Source: Bowmanella denitrificans (GTDB lineage Bacteria > Pseudomonadota > Gammaproteobacteria > Enterobacterales > Alteromonadaceae). From it: a DNA stretch of 64,000 nt. The DNA lies in NCBI RefSeq assembly GCF_039522935.1, contig NZ_BAAAEI010000031.1:248001-312000 (forward strand), written 5' to 3'. This document shows positions 52,639 to 60,883 of this stretch, piece after piece. Positions within the stretch are counted from its first letter, which is position 1. The number at the start of each line of letters is the position of its first letter. The notes beneath the pieces were generated by a model. It did not search any database. It saw only the letters and a program-made list of their open reading frames with translations, and had not been told where the DNA came from. The translations under genes were made by a program, and so were the position numbers.

Positions 52639-54391
52639 GCGGTTTATATTCAACAAGAAACTCAATAAGCGTAGGCGGTTACTACCTTGTATGCTGGTTG
52701 TTCTGGCTGGCGTGCTTGGCGTCAAGTCTATCTCGGCCCAGGCTCAGGACATGCAGCTTGTCGACCCGGATGCCAATAAAGCCTTGCCTTACAGGTTAAC
52801 AGCGCTGGATTTTAAACGCAGCCAGGCAGGTGGAGCCCGGATACAAATGCAATTTGACCGGGAAGGCTTTGATGCTGCATTGGCGAAAGGCAAAGACGGT
52901 TTGGAATTGATGTTACCAGGCAGTCAGTTAGCAGAAGACCTGCTGTATAAGCTGGATGTCACAGATTTCGGTACGCCGGTACAATGGTTGGAAACCTTTC
53001 AGGGTGAAAAAGGCAGCAAAGTGCTATTTGCCGTGGAAGGTGACATGCAGTTCCGCCATCAGAAGAATGCCGCCAGCCTGGTGGTGGAAATTGACCCGCC
53101 TAAGCAGACCACCAGGGTAGAAACAGTGACCGATACGCAATACAGTGGCGCGCCAATTTCACTGGATTTCCAGGATGTACCGGTTCGTCAGGTTCTGCAG
53201 GTGATTGCCCAAATTAACGGTTTCAACCTGGTTACCACCGACACCGTGTCCGGTAATGTCACGATAAATCTGGATAATGTTCCCTGGGACCAGGCCCTTG
53301 GCATGATTCTCAAGATCAAGGGGTTGGATAAGCGTATGGAGGGCAACATCCTGCTGGTGGCTCCGGCAGAAGAACTGGCCTCCAGAGAGACCCAACGATT
53401 GCAATCCCAGCAGCAAGTGGCAGATCTTGCGCCATTAAAATCCGAAACCATTCAAATTAATTACGCAAAAGCCGCAGAGATGGCCACTATTCTGAAGTCT
53501 GGAGAAGGAGGTATTCTCAGCGCTCGTGGCACCGTTACGGTGGACAATCGTACTAATTCGCTGTTGATCCGCGACAGTCAGGAATACATAGAAGAAGCCA
53601 AAATAATGGTCAAGCAACTGGATATCCCTATCAAACAGGTGCTGATTGAGTCGCGCATGGTAACGGTAAGGGACAATGTGGACGAGCAGTTGGGAGTTCG
53701 CTGGGGGTTCAGTGATCAGCAGGACACCGATGGTGTATCGGGGTCACTTGAAGGGGCGCAGGCCATTGCCAGTGGGCAGATCCCAGCTCTTGCCAACCGA
53801 CTGAACGTTAATCTACCGGTGGCGGGTACATCGGCAGGCCGAATTGGTTTTCATATCGCCAAGCTGGCCGATGGCACCATATTGGACCTTGAACTGTCAG
53901 CCCTTGAACAGGAAAACAAAGGCGAAATCATTGCCAGCCCGCGCATCACCGTGGCCAACCAGCATGAAGCCTATATCGAGCAAGGTACGGAAATTCCTTA
54001 CGTGCAGGCCACATCCAGCGGTGCTACGTCGGTTGAGTTTAAAAAGGCAGTACTTAGCTTAAAAGTGACACCGCATATCACGCCGGACAACAGGATTATT
54101 TTAGATTTGGTTGTCACCCAGGATACCCGCGGCGACACTGTACAAACATCTACGGGCCCTGCGGTGGCCATCGACACCCAGGAGATTTCCACTCAGGTGC
54201 TGGTGGAAAATGGCGAAACCGTAGTGCTTGGCGGGATCTTTCAACAGAATCTGATCAAAGCTGTCAGCCAGGTGCCATTACTCGGAGATTTGCCGCTGGT
54301 AGGCAACTTGTTTAAGAATTCCAGAGATTTTAATGAAAAGCGCGAACTGCTGATTTTCGTCACGCCGCGAATTATGACTGAGCAACTCTAG
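52631..54391 (+). CDS. pilQ: Type IV pilus secretin PilQ
   Basis: 586 residues, short beside Pseudomonas PilQ (about 714) but near Vibrio size: one AMIN domain (about 50-160), then N0/STN and N1 domains (DFQDVPVRQVLQVIAQINGFN), and the secretin barrel (GEIIASPRITVANQHEAYIEQG, GGIFQQNLIKAVSQVPLLGDLP). It forms the outer-membrane pore for the pilus. A terminator follows and closes the pil operon. Confidence 0.95.
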   Translation: MSERFIFNKKLNKRRRLLPCMLVVLAGVLGVKSISAQAQDMQLVDPDANKALPYRLTALDFKRSQAGGARIQMQFDREGFDAALAKGKDGLELMLPGSQLAEDLLYKLDVTDFGTPVQWLETFQGEKGSKVLFAVEGDMQFRHQKNAASLVVEIDPPKQTTRVETVTDTQYSGAPISLDFQDVPVRQVLQVIAQINGFNLVTTDTVSGNVTINLDNVPWDQALGMILKIKGLDKRMEGNILLVAPAEELASRETQRLQSQQQVADLAPLKSETIQINYAKAAEMATILKSGEGGILSARGTVTVDNRTNSLLIRDSQEYIEEAKIMVKQLDIPIKQVLIESRMVTVRDNVDEQLGVRWGFSDQQDTDGVSGSLEGAQAIASGQIPALANRLNVNLPVAGTSAGRIGFHIAKLADGTILDLELSALEQENKGEIIASPRITVANQHEAYIEQGTEIPYVQATSSGATSVEFKKAVLSLKVTPHITPDNRIILDLVVTQDTRGDTVQTSTGPAVAIDTQEISTQVLVENGETVVLGGIFQQNLIKAVSQVPLLGDLPLVGNLFKNSRDFNEKRELLIFVTPRIMTEQL

Positions 54392-54399
54392 TCCGCATC

Positions 54400-54432
54400 G
54401 GGAGGCACACTTGCCTCCCTTAGTCGTTTTTT
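54400..54432 (+). terminator. Intrinsic terminator of the pil operon
   Basis: GGGAGGC-ACACTT-GCCTCCC (54400-54419) followed by a T-rich run ending in TTTTTT at 54432, nine bases after the pilQ stop. Confidence 0.92.
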
Positions 54433-54501
54433 ACTACCTTTTATTTGCTGTATCGCAACAGACCATCTGTAGATAGGCTGAGACTAAAAGGTGATCAAAA
54501 C

Positions 54502-54531
54502 TTGCATAAATGGCGAATTAACTGAGATAAT
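54502..54531 (+). promoter_or_regulatory. Probable sigma-70 promoter for aroK-aroB-damX
   Basis: TTGCAT (54502-54507) and GATAAT (54526-54531) with an 18-base spacer, 70 bases before the aroK start and after the pil terminator. Inference from sequence only. Confidence 0.55.
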
Positions 54532-54601
54532 CCCGCCCCTGAAATTCGACCGGGGGTTGAGTTTATCCATTTTCAATTTTAGTTGTGTGACATAAGCAGA
54601 G

Positions 54602-55117
54602 ATGGCCGAAAAACGTAATATCTTTCTAGTTGGACCTATGGGTGCCGGTAAGAGCACCATTGGTAAACACCTTGCAGATGAACTTCACTTGGAATTCTTC
54701 GATTCTGATCAGGAAATCGAACGCCGTACTGGTGCCGATATTGCCTGGGTATTTGATATCGAAGGTGAAGAAGGTTTCCGTCAACGTGAAGAAGACGTCA
54801 TTAATGACCTAACTGAAAAGCAGGGCATCGTTCTGGCAACAGGCGGTGGCTCGGTAATCAGTAAAAATGTTCGCAACCGTCTGGCGGCCAGGGGCATAGT
54901 GGTATACCTGCAGACTACTATCGACAAGCAGGTTGCCCGCACACAGCGTGACAAACGTCGTCCGCTGCTGCAAAACAATGATCCAGAAAAGGTACTGCGC
55001 AACCTGGCTGACGAACGTAACCCGCTGTATGAAGAAGTGGCCGATTACGTGGTGCAAACCGATGACCAGAGTGCCAGGGCTGTGGCTACCCAGATTATTG
55101 AGAAAATCGGACTGTAA
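54602..55117 (+). CDS. aroK: Shikimate kinase I
   Basis: 171 residues. It phosphorylates shikimate at O3. Walker A is GPMGAGKST (11-19), the shikimate site FDSDQEIERRTG, and the second glycine motif TGGGSV. The sequence DIEGEEGFRQREE is a strict AroK marker. The aroB gene follows 26 bases later. Confidence 0.96.
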   Translation: MAEKRNIFLVGPMGAGKSTIGKHLADELHLEFFDSDQEIERRTGADIAWVFDIEGEEGFRQREEDVINDLTEKQGIVLATGGGSVISKNVRNRLAARGIVVYLQTTIDKQVARTQRDKRRPLLQNNDPEKVLRNLADERNPLYEEVADYVVQTDDQSARAVATQIIEKIGL

Positions 55118-55143
55118 CGCTTTCCTACCGCGAGGCTACGCTC

Positions 55144-56217
55144 ATGAACCAATTGAATGTTGAACTGGGTGAGCGTAGCTACCCCATCTATATCGACGCC
55201 AACTTATTGCGTCAGCCCGATGTGCTTAAACAGCATTTAAAAACCGATAAAGTGGTGGTGGTCACCAATCAGGTGGTCGAAGTCCTGTACGGTGCTCTGA
55301 TGCGAGAGCTGTTGGACGGTATGCAGGTCGAAACCATCGTACTGCCGGATGGCGAGCAATATAAATCACTACAGAGTTTTGAAGCGGTATGCAGCCGTTT
55401 GCTGGAGATTCAGGCGGCCCGCGATACGACCCTGATCGCGTTTGGCGGCGGTGTGATTGGCGATCTGACCGGCTTTGTAGCAGCCTGCTATCAGCGTGGT
55501 ATTCCTTTTATTCAGGTGCCAACAACCTTGCTTTCCCAGGTTGATTCTTCGGTCGGCGGTAAAACCGCAGTCAATCACCCTCTGGGTAAGAATATGATTG
55601 GTGCATTTTATCAGCCCCAGGCCGTGGTGATCGACACCATGACCTTGTGCAGTCTGCCAGGCCGCGAGTTCGCAGCTGGCATGGCCGAAGTGATTAAGTA
55701 TGGCGTTATTTATGATGCTGAGTTTTTCGCCTGGCTGGAGAACAATCAGCAAGGCCTTAAAGCCAAACGTCAGGACTTATTGCAGCAAGTCATCAGGCGC
55801 TGTTGTGAAATTAAGGCCGAAATTGTTGCCAAAGATGAACGTGAGAGCGGATTGCGGGCATTACTGAACCTTGGCCACACTTTTGGTCATGCTATCGAAG
55901 CTGAGCAGGGTTACGGTAATTGGTTACATGGTGAGGCTGTTGCAACGGGCATTGTTCTTGCTTCTGAGGTAGCACAGCACAAGAATTGGTTGTCGGCGTC
56001 AGATCTTTGTCGTATTCGTGATTTATTGGTGTTTTTTGACTTACCTGTGCAGGCACCGGAAACCATGGGCTATGAAGATTTTATGCGGCATATGCGTCAT
56101 GACAAAAAGGTGCAGGCCAGCCGTATCCGTTTTGTGATCCCAACCAGTATTGGCAGTGCTGTGGTAACTGACGATGTTGACGAGGCGCTGCTTAAACAAT
56201 TGCTCGACGCCTCCTAA
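55144..56217 (+). CDS. aroB: 3-dehydroquinate synthase
   Basis: 357 residues. It converts DAHP to 3-dehydroquinate with NAD and a divalent metal. NAD site FGGGVIGDLTGFVAA, PTTLLSQVDSSVGGKTAVN, and metal ligands in the Glu-x3-Lys-x-Gly and GHTFGHAIE segments. Standard length. The damX gene starts 10 bases after. Confidence 0.96.
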   Translation: MNQLNVELGERSYPIYIDANLLRQPDVLKQHLKTDKVVVVTNQVVEVLYGALMRELLDGMQVETIVLPDGEQYKSLQSFEAVCSRLLEIQAARDTTLIAFGGGVIGDLTGFVAACYQRGIPFIQVPTTLLSQVDSSVGGKTAVNHPLGKNMIGAFYQPQAVVIDTMTLCSLPGREFAAGMAEVIKYGVIYDAEFFAWLENNQQGLKAKRQDLLQQVIRRCCEIKAEIVAKDERESGLRALLNLGHTFGHAIEAEQGYGNWLHGEAVATGIVLASEVAQHKNWLSASDLCRIRDLLVFFDLPVQAPETMGYEDFMRHMRHDKKVQASRIRFVIPTSIGSAVVTDDVDEALLKQLLDAS

Positions 56218-56226
56218 GAAGGCGCT

Positions 56227-57627
56227 GTGCATAAGGCATATCAGGACTTACATAAGAGACTGTCACACCTGACCAGCTTCGTGTCGGGTATGATTGTTTT
56301 GGCTGCAGAGGGGGAGGGGCACCAACAGGCCTTTGCCGGAGAATTTCTGGCCAGCCAGGGCTCTGACTGCAATTTGGCTTACATTAAGGCCACAGCCGGC
56401 AAAGAGGCTGCCAGTTATCGTCAGCAACTGGCCAGTCAGCTAATGGGCAATATCAGCCTAGACGCCCGTCGACCTCTTAACCACAGTTTGATGAAATTGC
56501 TGGAACGGGATCCGCAACCCGTGCTGATTTTTATTACTGGTGCAAATCATCTGCCAGTCGAACTTATCCTGGAGCTTTGGAATACAGTTCAGCAGCTTAG
56601 TGAACAGCAGTTTTGTGTGGTACTGGTTGGCAGTAATGACTGGGCCAGCTATGCACAACAGAAATTACCGGGTCCCGGCCAACCTGTTTTGTTAACCCAT
56701 GACTTTGCCGGATTAGAAAGTGTCAGCGGCTCTGAACTGGACCGGCTGATTGCTGAAAAGCGTAAGGCTTTTAATGCCAGGCTGGCGGCCAGAAATGCGC
56801 CACCCATGGAAAAAGCGCGTAGCGCTTTACAATCTGGTTGGATGAAAGTCGCGTTGAGTCTGATATTTGTTGTTTCTTTTGTCGGGTTGATGGCGTTTTT
56901 GTACCGGGATTCATTGAGTTCCATTTGGCTGCAATCGTCGCAAATTGTTAAGGATAGCAGTGCGCCAATTGATAAGGCTCAGAAGGATAAGCAAGCCACT
57001 TCAGATGCATTATCAGACTCTGTAACTACTGATGTTCCGGTTGCAGAAGATATCCAGCTCGCCTCTGTGTCTGCTGTTGAGACATTGCCAGATAAAAGCA
57101 GTCAGGCGGATGAGTTGGTCAGTGACTGGCAAAGCCAGCTTGAAAAGATGCAGCCTGCTGAGGAGTCTGTCGAATCAGAGCCGCCGGGCATTCAGCCCGA
57201 ATCAGATGCATCCTTAACAGAGCCTGTTCAGGTCGTTGCGCCACCCGTGCAGCAGCCTGATATGGAATCTGCACGGATTGCAGACCAAGCCGGGTCTGTC
57301 CCGGCTCAGTCAGCTTTTGCCTGGGATGAGGAAAAATTACTGGCGTTGCCCCCTGACACTTACCTTTTGCAGCTTTCTGCTGCCAGTGATGTGACTGTGT
57401 TAAATGGCTTTATTCAGGCCAATCAACTGGCGCCGAGCACCTGGCGATATCAAACCCTTCGCTATGGTGGTCCCTGGTATGTGTTGTTGGCCGGTGAGTC
57501 GTTTGCCAGCCTTGCACTAGCCCGCGCTGCGGTGTCAGGATTGCCTCAGGTTGTGCAGAGGGAAAATCCCTTTGCCAAAACGGCAAAGCAGGTACAGGAA
57601 GAAATTCAACGCACCGCAGCGCAATAA
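56227..57627 (+). CDS. damX: DamX-like SPOR-domain protein with degenerate AAA-type domain
   Basis: 466 residues from a GTG with AAGAAGG upstream. Residues 1-195 follow the AAA-ATPase-like shape of DamX from Shewanella and Vibrio, but the P-loop position reads AAEGEGHQ (26-33), with Lys replaced by His. One membrane helix spans 206-225. A Gln/Ser/Glu-rich periplasmic linker follows, and residues about 375-455 form the SPOR domain (YLLQLSAASDVTVLNGFIQAN, PWYVLLAGESFAS) that binds septal denuded glycans. Cell-division role inferred from the family. Confidence 0.9.
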   Translation: MHKAYQDLHKRLSHLTSFVSGMIVLAAEGEGHQQAFAGEFLASQGSDCNLAYIKATAGKEAASYRQQLASQLMGNISLDARRPLNHSLMKLLERDPQPVLIFITGANHLPVELILELWNTVQQLSEQQFCVVLVGSNDWASYAQQKLPGPGQPVLLTHDFAGLESVSGSELDRLIAEKRKAFNARLAARNAPPMEKARSALQSGWMKVALSLIFVVSFVGLMAFLYRDSLSSIWLQSSQIVKDSSAPIDKAQKDKQATSDALSDSVTTDVPVAEDIQLASVSAVETLPDKSSQADELVSDWQSQLEKMQPAEESVESEPPGIQPESDASLTEPVQVVAPPVQQPDMESARIADQAGSVPAQSAFAWDEEKLLALPPDTYLLQLSAASDVTVLNGFIQANQLAPSTWRYQTLRYGGPWYVLLAGESFASLALARAAVSGLPQVVQRENPFAKTAKQVQEEIQRTAAQ

Positions 57628-57692
57628 ATTTAATCCAATTGAGCGGCGCTTTCAGTTACAATCCTGCCTTTGTATCGTAGCTTTCAGCCTGA

Positions 57693-58583
57693 ATGGATAA
57701 TAAGAAGTGTCGCGCCTTTTTGAAGTGGGCAGGCGGCAAATACGCACTGGTTAATGAGATCCGTAGTCGCTTGCCCGATGGACAGCGGCTGATAGAGCCT
57801 TTTGTCGGGGCCGGCTCGGTATTTCTTAACACCCATTACACTGAATATTTGCTCAATGACATTAATCCGGATCTGATTAATCTTTATAAAGTTCTGCAAC
57901 AAACACCAGACCAATATATTCAGGATGCGCGTGAATTCTTTCGGGCCTCAGGCAATCAGTCAGATACCTACTATCAGTTGCGCGACGAGTTCAATCAAAG
58001 TGACGACAGCTATTATCGTTCCTTACTGTTTTTGTATCTGAATCGCCATGGTTACAACGGCCTTTGCCGCTATAACCTATCCGGAAAGTTCAATGTGCCT
58101 TTTGGCCGATACAAGCAGCCCTATTTTCCAGAGACTGAACTGCGTTTTTTTGCCGCTAAAGCGCAATACGCTACTTTTGTTTGCATGCCTTTTGCGGAAG
58201 TATTTGCATTAGCCTCAGAAGGTGACGTGATTTATTGCGACCCGCCCTATGCGCCTATCAGCCGTACTGCCAATTTTACCAGTTACGCGGGAAGTGGCTT
58301 TCCTCTTGCTGAGCAGCGCAGTTTGGCGCAACACGCCTTACAGACTATGCAAAGCAGCAGTGTGCCAGTGTTGATTAGCAACCATGATACAGAGCTCACC
58401 AGGGAAATTTATGCCCAGGCAAGTTTGTCTGAGCTAAAGGTGGGCCGTTATATCAGTCAGAAAGGGCATAAACGCAAGAAAGTGGATGAGTTGCTGGCTT
58501 TATTTCACCAGCCAGTTGACCAACACCGCCAGGCTGACAACAAATATCGCGACAAACACAACACCGACAATCAGGTAGGGTAA
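57693..58583 (+). CDS. dam: DNA adenine methylase Dam
   Basis: 296 residues. It methylates the adenine in GATC. SAM motif FLKWAGGKYALV, catalytic motif D183-P-P-Y186 (YCDPPYAPIS), and the alpha-class order of motifs. Typical Dam length is 270-285. The C-terminal Gln/His/Asp/Lys-rich tail is slightly longer and overlaps the opposite-strand DUF2970 gene by 84 bases. Target site assigned by family only. Confidence 0.95.
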   Translation: MDNKKCRAFLKWAGGKYALVNEIRSRLPDGQRLIEPFVGAGSVFLNTHYTEYLLNDINPDLINLYKVLQQTPDQYIQDAREFFRASGNQSDTYYQLRDEFNQSDDSYYRSLLFLYLNRHGYNGLCRYNLSGKFNVPFGRYKQPYFPETELRFFAAKAQYATFVCMPFAEVFALASEGDVIYCDPPYAPISRTANFTSYAGSGFPLAEQRSLAQHALQTMQSSSVPVLISNHDTELTREIYAQASLSELKVGRYISQKGHKRKKVDELLALFHQPVDQHRQADNKYRDKHNTDNQVG

Positions 58584-58691
58584 AACGCTGGGGCTGCTTT
58601 CAAAGTCTTGTTGGCGGTTCTTGGCACTCTGCACGCCAAAGGCACTGGCTACCACGCTCTTCAAAACCTGAGTCCAGCTTGGTTGGCTCAT
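58500..58691 (-). CDS. DUF2970 small membrane protein
   Basis: 63 residues. The N-terminal helix WTQVLKSVVASAFGVQSAKNR is the DUF2970 signature and a single membrane helix occupies about 38-60. Function unknown; the family is widespread in gammaproteobacteria, often beside dam/rpe in Shewanella. Its 3' end runs antisense into dam for 84 bases. Its ATG overlaps the stop of the next gene upstream (58691) as ATGA, so they are translationally coupled. Confidence 0.85.
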   Translation of the reverse strand: MSQPSWTQVLKSVVASAFGVQSAKNRQQDFESSPSVLPYLIVGVVFVAIFVVSLAVLVNWLVK

Positions 58692-59008
58692 TAGCTGGCA
58701 GTGCGTTGATCTTTACCTGGCTCTGCGTGCCTGGACAACAGCTCAAGTAAATCAAGAAAATGGAACTGAACTGATTGGTTGCCGCCCTTAAGCCAGGACA
58801 GCCAACTGACATCCTGCTGTTGCCCGGTGGCACAGCGATTAGTGGGATGACTAAGTGGCAAACTGTTATCCAGCTCAATACCGGAATCACAATTGCATGA
58901 GCCGTAACTCTGCACGTACTCCTGCTGAGCGGCGGGCACCATAAACACCATAAGCAGGAGCGTGGCTCCCGCTGCGGTTGAGTACATCATCCTGATTTTG
59001 CTGGTCAT
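58691..59008 (-). CDS. Unrecognised exported protein upstream of DUF2970
   Basis: 105 residues. The N-terminus has a signal-like hydrophobic stretch (about 12-26) followed by QSYGSCNCDSGIELDNS; Cys residues cluster there and near NRCATG. The C-terminal half is amphipathic. I recognise no family. The overlap of its stop with the DUF2970 ATG (ATGA) supports it as a real coupled gene. Confidence 0.55.
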   Translation of the reverse strand: MTSKIRMMYSTAAGATLLLMVFMVPAAQQEYVQSYGSCNCDSGIELDNSLPLSHPTNRCATGQQQDVSWLSWLKGGNQSVQFHFLDLLELLSRHAEPGKDQRTAS

Positions 59009-59193
59009 GATAAATCCAAATCTATCTGCTTCCCGACATTATACGCCAGAAGAAAGTTTGAACAACCAGCCTTATCCCATTGAGTGGTTCATTTGTCGCA
59101 ATTTTAGACAACAATTGGGAATAGGCCAGCACGGCCAACAACATCGGTAAAATCAAGCTGCTGGCAAACTATGCTGACCTAAGAGTACCTCAG

Positions 59194-59874
59194 TTAGAAA
59201 CTGGTTCCCCAACTCACCACAAATTTAGTATCGTCATCGCCGGACTCCTCATCTGCCTTGGACAAGGTAAAAGTAAAATCCCCTTTACTCAGATCTAACT
59301 GAAAATGTCCGTAATCCTTATCACCATGCACGGCTTCGTCAATGTCGAAACTGTAGTAGCCGTAGGTCAATCCCAATGAAAAGTCTTCGGGCAGGGCAAA
59401 GCTATAACTGACATGATAATACATATCGCCCTTGCCAAAAGGGGCGTCGTCATCGGCGTCGCTATTGGCTGTGTAAGCCAGGCCAAACCCCAGGTCACCG
59501 AATGAGCCGTTGAAATACAATTCACCGAAGTTGGAATCATCATATTCTTCTTCAGGGTAAGCATAATAAATGTAACCCACATCATAACCAAAATCGCCAG
59601 CTTCACCGCTGTATCCGGCATACCAGTCTGTTTCCACGCCATTGCCATTGCCCCAATCGATAGAGCCGACCCAGGTGCCTGCGTAGAAACCACTTTCATG
59701 GCTGTAATCCAGACCGCCAGAAATGGACGGACCATCAGAGCTTTGTGTGACACCACGCCACAGGTAATTGCTGGTGACACCGATATTCGCGCTGACTTCA
59801 GCCAGGCATACCGGGCTGGCCAGCGACAAACCCAACAGGGCAGTGATTAGTGACAACTTGTTGTGTGTTTTCAT
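59194..59874 (-). CDS. TorF-like putative porin / outer-membrane beta-barrel
   Basis: The ATG at 59874 has GGAG upstream; 226 residues. Sec signal ends near CLAEV. The mature protein is a beta-barrel: repeating aromatic-Gly strands (YLWRGVTQSSDGPSISGGLD, YAGTWVGSIDWGN, YGYYSFDID) and Asp-rich loops (EEEYDDSN, DADDDAPF). The start ANIGVTSNYLWRGVTQS is the hallmark of the TIGR02001/TorF family of small gammaproteobacterial porins. The substrate is unknown. It ends at F, as expected for BAM recognition. Confidence 0.85.
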   Translation of the reverse strand: MKTHNKLSLITALLGLSLASPVCLAEVSANIGVTSNYLWRGVTQSSDGPSISGGLDYSHESGFYAGTWVGSIDWGNGNGVETDWYAGYSGEAGDFGYDVGYIYYAYPEEEYDDSNFGELYFNGSFGDLGFGLAYTANSDADDDAPFGKGDMYYHVSYSFALPEDFSLGLTYGYYSFDIDEAVHGDKDYGHFQLDLSKGDFTFTLSKADEESGDDDTKFVVSWGTSF

Positions 59875-60021
59875 GTGTGTGCTCCGTTTTTTGATGTTGA
59901 CTCTGTCTATCTGTTGAAAACCTGAGCAAGCTTGATGCCGCCCTGTGCAGAAAAACACACTGACCATTAATTTCTTCTTAAGGTATTGATTATTATTGAT
60001 TAATTTTTGTTACTTGGATGG

Positions 60022-60122
60022 TTGGTCGGAAACTGGAGACCAAGACCGTAGGACATGCAAATACCCGTTGCACCATAAATGGGCGCAGGTGCAGCTGTTG
60101 GTGCAAGCCGACGGCTTTTTTT
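60022..60122 (+). ncRNA. Structured leader or small RNA with U-tract terminator upstream of rpe
   Basis: TTGGTC (60022-60027) pairs with GACCAA (60038-60043). TTGCACC (60068-60074) can pair with GGTGCAA (60100-60106), or its GCACC with the earlier GGTGC (60088-60092), so the two folds exclude each other. A short terminator stem AAGCC-GAC-GGCTT (60105-60117) runs straight into seven Ts (60116-60122). It ends 36 bases before the rpe ATG. I match it to no riboswitch class I know. It could be an attenuator for rpe-trpS or a stand-alone sRNA. Confidence 0.55.
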
Positions 60123-60158
60123 GTATCTTAGGCGTTACTGCAATCAGCTGGATCTGTC

Positions 60159-60836
60159 ATGCAACCATTCTTAATCGCACCGTCCATACTTTCTGCCAAC
60201 TTTGCCAAGCTTGGGGAAGAGGTCGACAAGGTGCTGGCCGCCGGTGCCGACCTGGTGCACTTTGATGTGATGGACAATCACTACGTGCCCAATTTGACCT
60301 TTGGCCCCATGATTTGCAGTGCGCTGCGCAAACATGGCGTGACCGCCGATATTGATGTGCACTTAATGGTGCAGCCGGTGGATACCCTGATAGGTATGTT
60401 TGCCGATGCCGGGGCCAGTATGATTAGTTTTCATCCTGAGGCCTCATTGCATATTGACCGAAGTGTGCAGTTGATTCATCAGGCGGGTTGTAAAGCTGGC
60501 CTGGTACTAAACCCGGCCACACCGCTGCATTATCTGGACTATATGCTGGACAAGCTGGATTATGTGCTGCTGATGTCAGTCAACCCAGGTTTCGGCGGGC
60601 AAAGCTTTATTCCGTCGGTACTGGATAAACTGCGGGAAGTAAAGTCTCGAATCAAGGCTAGTGGTCGTGAAATCCGTGTTGAAATTGACGGCGGCGTAAA
60701 AGTCGATAATATTCGCGCCATTGCTGAAGCGGGGGCAGATATGTTTGTAGCCGGTTCAGCCATATTTAACCAGCCTGATTATGCCAAGGTAATAGACGCT
60801 ATGCGTCAGGAGCTGGCCAGGGCAAATATTGAGTAA
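60159..60836 (+). CDS. rpe: Ribulose-phosphate 3-epimerase
   Basis: 225 residues of TIM barrel. It interconverts ribulose 5-phosphate and xylulose 5-phosphate. Metal/catalytic motifs: LIAPSILSANFAKLGEEV, HFDVMDNHYVPNLTFGP, DVHLMVQP and EIDGGVKVDNI (catalytic Asp). trpS starts 47 bases after the stop; the gph gene usually between them is absent. A leader with a terminator precedes it. Confidence 0.96.
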   Translation: MQPFLIAPSILSANFAKLGEEVDKVLAAGADLVHFDVMDNHYVPNLTFGPMICSALRKHGVTADIDVHLMVQPVDTLIGMFADAGASMISFHPEASLHIDRSVQLIHQAGCKAGLVLNPATPLHYLDYMLDKLDYVLLMSVNPGFGGQSFIPSVLDKLREVKSRIKASGREIRVEIDGGVKVDNIRAIAEAGADMFVAGSAIFNQPDYAKVIDAMRQELARANIE

Positions 60837-60883
60837 CAGTAACGGCGCATCAGCGTTTGCGAACACAGCAGGAATTTTTTGTT

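Noticed and set aside
60001..60122. Glycine, c-di-GMP or other known riboswitch before rpe
   Set aside because: None of the conserved core motifs I know for these classes is present.
59996..60265. Possible 89-residue gene before rpe
   Set aside because: It overlaps the rpe start in another frame and runs across the structured leader and its terminator; no family resemblance.
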